From Neodontobutis hainanensis (lineage: Eukaryota > Chordata > Actinopteri > Gobiiformes > Odontobutidae): DNA of 64,000 nt. The translations under genes were made by a program, and so were the position numbers. Below, one piece after another: positions 47,224 through 64,000 of the stretch; within the stretch, counting starts at the first letter, position 1; every line of letters starts with the position of its first letter. The notes below the pieces were generated by a model. The model had not been told where the DNA came from. It did not search any database and saw only the letters and a list, made by a program, of their open reading frames with translations. The stretch lies in assembly GCA_024349245.1 (NCBI GenBank), contig JALDNG010000093.1, forward strand, positions 389,501 through 453,500, read 5' to 3'.

Positions 47224-48580
47224 AACATCAGTAGCGGCTCAGACATGACCTTAACGGCGTACAGAGACAAGCCATACATCCTGGAACCGAGTCTTCAAGT
47301 CGTCGAGCCAGTCCAAGAACTTCTGGACTCACCGGGAGCATCACTCTGGGTTGCATCGCCATTAAGAGCTCTTTAATGACTTTTTGGTTCATAATCAAGC
47401 AGGTCAGAGCCACTGGTCTACAATTATTAAAAGCTTTTGGAGTGTTGCACTTAGCTAAGGGCACAATGACAGAATGCTTTCAAATTTTAAGGGACCTTCT
47501 GATGTGATAAGCACAGATTAAAAATATGCTGGAAGATGCCACCAAGTTGGTAAGCACATTTTCTTAATGTCTGTCCACAGATGTTCTCTGGCCCTGGGCT
47601 CTTTACATCAACAGACGCTGATGGAGATGCCTGAGTCATTGCCCTGATGTTGTCAGTCTTATCAAAATCCAATGTGTTAAACTGTGTAAAGAATGTATTT
47701 AGTCCATCGGCCAAGTGCTTAACAGAATTAAAACCACCCAGGACAACTCTCATTCCTTTTCAGGTTATGTTTAAGTTGTTACTTCTGAGTTTAGCCTCAA
47801 TCTTATCCTTAACTCTACATTTGGCTTTATTCATTTCAGCCCTGATTTCCTTTCTCACAACCCTCTCTGCAATCACATCACCTTGGTTAAAAACATTTTT
47901 TCTTTTGATAAGCAGTTCTTTTATGTCCTTAGAAATCTCCTGTTTCTTATTAGGATGAACCTTGACTTCCCTATTTTGTTTTTTACAGAGGGAGATGTCT
48001 GTGGAGGTTCTCAGTTATCCAGGACATCTTGAAAAAAAGAATTGATAAAGACGAAACGTCTTCACCTTGAAAACTGAGTCCAGATGTTTTTACTTCAAAC
48101 TTTTTTTAACAGAAGGATATGTAGCATCAGTCAGTTCCTCCATATCAGAACAAGAATGTTGAAGCACTCAAAGCAGCCTTGAAGCACTAGAGAGCTGTCT
48201 CCAGTCCAGACCTTCACCTGCTTCCTAACATCATCGAGGTGTAGGCGAGCAGAAGGTGGACTGTGTTGTGGTCAGAGGAGCCCAGTGTAGGTCTCGTCTT
48301 CAAGATCTGAGCCCTTAAAATGGAGCCGTTTGGTTTTTTTTTTTGGAGTGTTTGACAGTTTAAATTGGACTTTAAATTACAGTGGTTAAAATATCAAGTA
48401 TGAAATTGGGAGCAGCAGGTGAGTTAGTCTGAATCTTATTTACAGTTTTAAAACAAATGTCAGTGGCTGGGATGGATGCAATTGTCCCAAATATCTGGGG
48501 AAACTCCCTTAGGAGGTAAAACGACTGTAAAGACATGTACAGTAGTTGGATGTCCAGGAGACACAGCTGAGACACTGCCC
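47224..48580 (-). mobile_element. L2-type LINE fragment, endonuclease to early RT
   Basis: On the minus strand, 48575-48372 resembles an endonuclease piece (LQSFYLLREFPQIFG). 47753-47487 has the linker text PGPENICGQTLRKCAYQLGG and IFQHIFNLCLS. 47464-47228 gives PLAKCNTPKAFNNCRPVALT, the start of the reverse transcriptase. Several frameshifts and a Penelope fragment insertion are present. It is the same broad family as the LINEs at 26.0 and 40.7 kb. Confidence 0.75.
47990..48115 (+). mobile_element. Penelope-like terminal fragment
   Basis: 'tctgtggaggttctcagtta', 'gacgaaacgtcttcacc' and 'gagtccagatgtttttactt' match the terminal region of the Penelope-like element at 24690-24750 (inverted). 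It interrupts the LINE. Confidence 0.75.
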
Positions 48581-50504
48581 CATCTCCGGTTTATATAAAA
48601 ACCCACAGTGTTTTGTGTGTAACCTCAACCCAAAGGAGAACCAATATAATAATAATATTTCCAGAGTTTATGTCCGCCTCATTGAGTCAAGCCATAGAAC
48701 AAGCATCTATGTAGCCCTGGAAAAGAATCATTTCTCTGCACGTCATCATTATATTCCTCAGATACTGAGGATTAGCCAGAAAAATTGAATAAATGCTTCC
48801 TGGTTCGTTGTCTCACACCACCACTTTTTCATCGCTTTCTAATAATACCCTACCCTGAAAAAGTGCAACAACACCAGACATGTGACAGAGTTACAGTTAG
48901 CTGGGCATTGATAACGTTTACATCCTAGCTAACACAAAGTTATAAAGTTAGTGTCATGATTTGTGTTATCTGGTGGTTATTTAGCAAACGAGCCAACGTT
49001 ACTGGTGGAGCCATTTGAGGGCACTCCTATGCCACCGGGACCGTGCTTAAAATCCATTAGGAGAACATAGATTTAGGTAAGCCTTTATTTTGTTTCTTTT
49101 TTTACTAGTACAGCCTGTAGCATGTGTTCAGTCTATATATATTATATATATATATATATATTATAAATATATATAAATTCATGCCTTTTATACTGAGAAA
49201 TACTTTGGCATAAAATGTAATCACTATTAGTGGCTTGACACACCTTGTCAAATAAACTACATAATAGCGTGACAAGACTAGCATCCCCTTTTATTGATGA
49301 TAAAACTGCCCCTTCCTTGATTCCTCATGTCTTCAGTGTCCAAGTTCATAATGGGCACATCCCTTTGCATGATGGGCAAAACGGTGTTGACACCTTCAGT
49401 CCTGATGTGTGGTTGCCCGTGGCAACCCCACATCAGTGGAGCATTTCCATCTGGGTTGTAAAATGTCTTGTGTTTCTTCACTTCCCCAAACCCACTGCCA
49501 TTATTCATTTCAGAGAACTGGTTGGTTCTTATCTTGCGTCTGTATTCAGCGAGACTCCTCAGTCTGCTGCATTATCTGTTCATCAGTCATTAACAGCTGC
49601 GACAGTGTTTGCATTAAGTGTCTGGTGGTACTGGTAATAGTTCATTGTGGGAGTCAGCTACTGAAGACGTCTGCAGAGTTACATCTAACCCTGAAAACCA
49701 GTCGAGAATGGTGACCTCAGGGTCAGCTCTGTGTCATGTAACAGGGACTTTGGTCTCGACCAGATGGATGGTATCTGTTCGTCCCTCGTTTCCTGAAGTC
49801 AAGGTCCATGTTTCACTTGGAAGAGGTCACATGGGAGTTTTACAAAAAACATACCAAAAATCATAATCCAAGGTGTAGTCTCTATAAATATTCTAAGTCT
49901 TTCATTATGGCTTATATTTGATCAGTTATTCTATTGATATTTGTTCAATCTGTGCTCTACCTGGAGTGACATACCAAACAACACATCAAATCAAATGTTA
50001 TCATTTACATTTGTGTTGTTCTTTTCAATTGTTTACACAAATGCATAGAAGGACTCATCAGTTTATACTTATGTAGCAAATATATATATTTTTTCTGATT
50101 TAATGTCACTCCAGTTTAGTAATAACTCTTTCTGTAAGCCTTTGAAGAGCCTTTGAAGATCTCCTCATTAACTCTCTGTTGTCATTCTGTAAGGCCTTGA
50201 GCCCCTGCCCCCCCTCTTTGGGCCTCTCCTTCCCTGTAGCCTTGAGCAACTGGCACCCATGTCTCTATCTTGGTCTTTACTGTGTGTACTTTAACTTATC
50301 ATGATTTAAACCATACTCTTCTGACATTATGTTTTTCTCTTTTACTTTAATTTGTTTTTAGATGTATTAATATAACATCCCTTACTTGATTACAGACCAT
50401 GCATAAGTATTAACCATAAACACATAACATACCTCAACATGCATAAAAGAATAATTAACTTAGCACACAGAAATAAACATATAACATGAAAAATTACCCT
50501 ACAC
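48581..50504. other. Unassigned intergenic sequence
   Basis: Contains a short (TA)n tract at 49134-49162. The longest frame (49245-49637, 130 codons, plus) overlaps open frames on other strands and has no recognisable domain; treated as chance. Confidence 0.5.
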
Positions 50505-50975
50505 ATTCCAAAAAAGTTGGGACAGGTAAGAATAAGAGGCCGGAAAAGTTAAATGTACATAAGGAACACCTATAGGACCAATTTTAAACTTATTAGGTCA
50601 ATGCAACATGTTTGGTATAAAAAGAGTCTCTCAGAGTGGCAGTGTCTCTCAGAGGTCAAGATGGGCTTTCCTCCAATGCTGCGGCAAAAAAATAGTGGAG
50701 CAATATCAGAAAAAAGATTATCAGAGAAAAATTGCATAGTTTGAAGTTATCATCATTTATAGTGAATAATATCATCCAAAGATTCAGAGAATCTAGAACA
50801 ATCTCTGTGTGTAAGGGTCAAGGCCAGAAAACCAGACTGGATGCCTGTGATCTTCGGGCCTTTAAACGACACTGCATCACAAACAGGAATGTACTGTAAT
50901 GGAAGTCACAACATGGGCTCAGGAATACTTCCAGAAAACATTGTCGGTGAACACAATCCACCGGGCCATTCATCG
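50505..50975 (+). mobile_element. Tc1/mariner-type transposon, 5' fragment
   Basis: Starts with the terminal sequence 'ttccaaaaaagttgggacag'. It continues through text diagnostic of a very common teleost Tc1-like family ('gatcttcgggcc', 'cactgcatcacaaacagga', 'gaacacaatccaccgggcca'). It stops before the catalytic domain and no right end is present. Confidence 0.8.
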
Positions 50976-51730
50976 TTGCCGACTATTCCCTGCTATTACT
51001 CATATGGCCAATGCATTCATCTATTTGCTATCTTATACTAAATGTAGGTGACTGTTGATTCTTTTAGACGCAGCTGAAATCACTATTACAGATCTTCTTG
51101 CGGTTCTTAAACTTCTTAAACAGTCACTCCCCTTTGGAAGTGATCATTTATATCACGTAATTTACTTTGTAACAGTGCTAAATTATTATTTTTCATGTAT
51201 AAAAGTTATACATGGCCTCAGTTTGAGAAGATGAGCTTCACTTCTTCCACACAACAGTCCAGGTATTCACCTTTGACAGAATTGTAAATTTCCTCTACTA
51301 ATTTTGTGACCCCCTTAACATTGCAACAGGGTCCTGTTCCCAGTGTGTTTTTTTATGTTTTGTTGCAAATTTCCCAAATCATCTTCTGAACTGTCAATTT
51401 CCAGATTAGGAGCGGAGTGGGGTACTGAAATCCACCAGGAGTTTTCTCACAGGTGTGGCCCGTCACTACTAGCCTGGCCCCTGGACTCAGCGCAGTGGGA
51501 CCAGGCAGTGCAAAATAGTTCGGAATCCACAGCCTACAAGAGCTCACATGACGCAGAACTGATAAATGTGGGTAATGTTTGTCTGGGGCACACACCCTGA
51601 AATACGGGTGAGGATAACATTGATGACAATATGCAACATGGCCCCTAGATGGCAGTAGTATTTGCATACAACAAGTTTAAACAGGGGCCTAGCAAAGTTT
51701 ATCAAAAGTGTGGGGAATGTACTGTAATTT
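50976..51730. other. Unassigned intergenic sequence
   Basis: No gene or classifiable repeat recognised. Open frames around 51343-51667 on both strands overlap and appear accidental. Confidence 0.5.
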
Positions 51731-51862
51731 AATGGAGAGATTGGAAAAGATGCAACTTCAGGCCATCACAAGACAATAAATACAATTCTACGACATTGTC
51801 CAGTAGAATTGTATTTATTGTCTAGTGACGGCCGAAGTTGCATCTTTTCCAATCTCTCCATT
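51731..51862. repeat. Near-perfect palindrome: 61/60-bp arms, 11-bp loop
   Basis: The left arm 51731-51791 and right arm 51803-51862 are reverse complements except for two substitutions and one single-base indel. The loop is GACATTGTCCA. The arms begin and end with AATGGAGAGATT / AATCTCTCCATT. It could be a foldback MITE-like insertion or an inverted duplication; transcription would give a long stable hairpin. Confidence 0.95.
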
Positions 51863-52394
51863 GCTCCCATCTTAGCCTTAGAGTCTGAGGTCATCTAATC
51901 CATAATTAGATAGACTAGCATAATTATCCTTTGTTGTGTGACTCAGCAGTGTTAAATGCAAAATGTTCTGAAAACTCCACTTGAAAACCTTTTTAAATAG
52001 ATTTGAATGTTTTCTGAATGTGCCTGGTCAGGAGAATCACTTTTTGTCCAGAGAAGCCTACCAATGTATTGTTGTTATTATTGTAAGTTGGCATTGTGGC
52101 TGTGTAGAGACAGCTAAAGTCTCAGGTTTCTCTGTGGTCTCCTATTTCCAATCTTGGTTGGACCCTGGATTATATGGGCAGTCTAACATGACTTGGTTTT
52201 CCTCCAAAGAAGCCTTGAATTTCTGTCTGTGGTGGTTTTTCTCTGTCATGCCCCTCCCCCCATAGGTCTACGCTGGTACACAGAAACATGGATTTGATTT
52301 ACTTGTACCTGGGTTTAACGTTTTTACCAAATGGGTTTTGGTTTTCTTCTTTTGTTTCCCCCTCTTGAAAATTTCCACATGATGAATCAGGTGC
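51863..52394. other. Unassigned intergenic sequence
   Basis: No gene or repeat recognised. Confidence 0.5.
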
Positions 52395-52623
52395 ATTACA
52401 TTTACATTTACATTTACATTTATTCATTTAGCAGATGCTTTTATCCAAAGCGACTTGCATTGTTCTACAGTAATTACCAGTGTTACAGCCACTGGAGGCA
52501 AGGTGGGTTAAGTGTCTTGCCAAAGGCCACATTGACAGTATGAACTGTGGGGAGAGTGAGAATCGAATCGTCTATCTTCCAGTTGAAGGACAACCGCTCT
52601 ACCCACTGAGCTACTGCCGCCCC
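52395..52623 (-). mobile_element. tRNA-derived SINE, essentially complete
   Basis: Minus strand: head 'ggcggcagtagctcagtggg' from 52623, B-box GATTCGATTC, body through 'caagacacttaacccacctt', 3' tail 'ataaaagcatctgctaaatg' and four 'aaatgt' repeats to 52395. Same subfamily as 4525-4752. Confidence 0.92.
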
Positions 52624-53716
52624 AAAAGTGCAAAAGTCAGTACTTTTTTTTATTTATTTTTTTTATTCCTTTATTAGCTTCTTCAGTGAGATCAGGAAGT
52701 TGCCTGCCAGGTCTGTCATGACAAAGTCAGGCATCCTCTCTCAGGCTGCTTTCTCTCTCTCTCCTCTTCTCCAGAGTTTGCTGCAGCTCGGTCAGTGTCT
52801 TGACAATTAGATTTATTGCTCTTGCACTCTCTGACACATTCCTTCTCCGTTGTCTCCTGATGTTCTATCGTCAGCCACGACTCACCAACCTGAACAGCCT
52901 ATGCACTGTATAGCAGACATGGCACTGAGGAAAATTTTATCTTGTGTACTTTTTTGTGTAATTTTATAAATTCCAGGCCAGATCCAACCGTCTGTAGCCA
53001 TTAGAGGAAATGGTTTTAAAGCCCTTTTGAAACATGAAAATCAAGATTTGCCATGTTACACACAATTTTTTCTCAAACTTCTCCTTTTGGCAAAACAGAT
53101 TTTCCCAGTTCAACTTAATTTGCAATTTTAGCTTGTGCTATGGATATTGTAAACCTAAGTTGTTAATAGGTAACTTCTATATAGTAATCTATATCAAAAC
53201 AGTGGGGTATGAATTGTGGGAAGTGTGCAGTATGTTTTGTGTATAGACTGAACAGTGTGTATGAATTGATTAATGCTGGCCCCTTGTTCCTCCAATCCTC
53301 CGGACAATAAAGGCTTGTCTCATATCTTAAAATAGCAAATAATCAGTTTAACATAACTGAAAATTACCAAAATAATGCATATGTTTGTTTGAACCGCACC
53401 AAACACACGCCTCTTGTAACTGGACTAAGGCATTCATCTTTTTAAACAGCCTCATCAAACTCAGGTGTAATAGTACTGTACTGCAGGTGACTGGGCTGAA
53501 GAAACAAGACGTGACGTTCAGGGACCGTAGAAACCACCACTATCTCATTAGACAGTGGTCACCCATAAGGACATCTGTTGACAGACTTAAAGCATTCCTG
53601 AAGTCTTCTAAATCTTTAAATGCCGAGCCTTCTAGACCCAATACATCCAAACACTGCAATGAATACTTCAATCTTTGTAAATGTAATAATGTGAAAAGAC
53701 ACTAATTATCAAACAT
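52624..53716. other. Unassigned intergenic sequence downstream of osbpl7
   Basis: The plus-strand frame at 53385-53705 (106 codons) has no recognised domain. No other gene evidence. Confidence 0.5.
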
Positions 53717-53722
53717 TTTATT
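53717..53722 (-). promoter_or_regulatory. Candidate poly(A) signal of osbpl7 (AATAAA)
   Basis: TTTATT on the plus strand, about 725 bp past the stop codon. It would define a 3' untranslated region of roughly 54445 to 53700. Other signals cannot be excluded. Confidence 0.4.
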
Positions 53723-54445
53723 TGAAACAAAACCACTAAGAAAACACATTCAGCTCGGTTTAACAGTATTCTTTTTGTTACTAAAATTCATTGTTGAAAC
53801 ATCAATAAAAAAAGATATTTCACGGTATCAACAAAAAGATTTGTAATCCAGGTATTCAGTGATTACTGGTGGGAAAAGACATCGCAGTCAACTTTAGACC
53901 TACGTGATAAGACGTGCCACAATTATATTTAAGATAAAATACACCAACTTTATACAGTTTGTACATTAAAGACCCATTAAAAATAATAATCACCTGTAAC
54001 ATGCCCCACAAGCGTTCATCTGAAATGTGTGTTCTACAGGTTTTTGGATCGTGCATACGTAAACCTCAACTCTGAACAAAAAAAGTAAAATATGTATCCA
54101 GTATTCACTTAAATCAGTGTTGGACGCCGTAACGCTGAAAATAACACTTAAAGCAGACTGTTTTACACATCATAAAAATAGACTTCAGGTAAAGATTTTC
54201 TTTTAAATAAAAAATGCTTATTTTTTGGAGTCTTTGAGGGTAAGAGGTAGGCGACAGTCTGGAGCCTCATCCGGCTTTGTCTCAGTCTTCATCAGCTCCA
54301 CAGCAGCAGCTCACCTCCCTGTGGCTCATCGATGCTGCTTTTAACCTCTCTCTTGTGCAATCTGCGTCGGCTCACAGCAGACACACAATCCCCGTATTTC
54401 ATGGATGCAAGTACTACGTTTTAACAACAAACAGGTGCCCAAGTG

Positions 54446-63920
<9,475 letters not shown>

Positions 63921-64000
63921 CTGACCAGAGACACCACAAAATAAAAACAAAAAACCCCAAACATTAGCATGCAACAAGCAATTTACTAAAACAGGGGTAT
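63921..64000 (-). other. osbpl7 intron continuing beyond the window
   Basis: Sequence upstream of the first in-window exon. An acceptor (TCTGGTCAG) sits at 63921-63929. The exon begins with SRHWEV, equivalent to an internal position of ORP7, so at least one more 5' coding exon lies to the right. Confidence 0.7.

Noticed and set aside
49245..49637. 130-codon open frame on the plus strand
   Set aside because: Overlapping frames of similar length exist in other frames and strands, with no family resemblance.

Overview
The window is eukaryotic and almost certainly from a ray-finned (teleost) fish. Genes are split by GT-AG introns, the sequence is AT-rich, and more than half of what can be recognised is transposon debris of typical teleost kinds: Rex3 and Rex1/L2-type LINEs, Penelope-like elements, Tc1, hAT and piggyBac DNA transposons, and tRNA-derived SINEs. 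No operon, ribosome binding site, CRISPR array or other prokaryotic structure was seen.

Three host protein genes can be supported. At the left edge is the 3' end of a cytosolic phospholipase A2 gamma-like gene (pla2g4c-like, plus strand, five exons, stop at 4048). At 8562-8894 is a one-coding-exon prr15l gene (minus strand). At the right end, 54446-63920, are 21 exons of an oxysterol-binding-protein-related lipid transfer gene of the ORP3/6/7 group (minus strand). It is most likely osbpl7, because human OSBPL7 and PRR15L are also neighbours; its 5' end lies beyond the window. All exon phases of the two split genes were checked and join into open frames.

The 45 kb between prr15l and osbpl7 shows no convincing host protein gene. 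It is a layered transposon landscape: a Rex1-like LINE (9.0-10.4 kb), hAT and Tc1 fragments (12-14.8 kb), a Rex3 fragment (17.3 kb), a threefold tandem array with a ~1,037 bp period (18-20.9 kb), a second Rex3 copy joined to a Penelope-like element (20.9-24.8 kb), an intron-containing transposase-like relic (25.1-26.0 kb), LINEs at 26-28, 40.7-42.5 and 47.2-48.6 kb, a complete hAT element with perfect 8-bp target duplications (32.2-33.6 kb), a Tc1-like element with long terminal inverted repeats (35.1-36.2 kb), and a decayed piggyBac (36.7-37.6 kb). Five SINE copies are present, three of them nested inside older elements.

The most unusual locus is the tandem array. Each unit pairs a decayed hAT transposase fragment with a tRNA-Val (anticodon UAC) gene, and the third tRNA directly abuts the ATCC-repeat tail of a Rex3 LINE. 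Other points of interest are a Tc1 element 9 bp past the pla2g4c-like stop codon that supplies the nearest AATAAA signals, a long (TA)n(CA)n tract beside a 3' splice site of osbpl7, and a young, almost perfect 61-bp palindrome at 51.7 kb.
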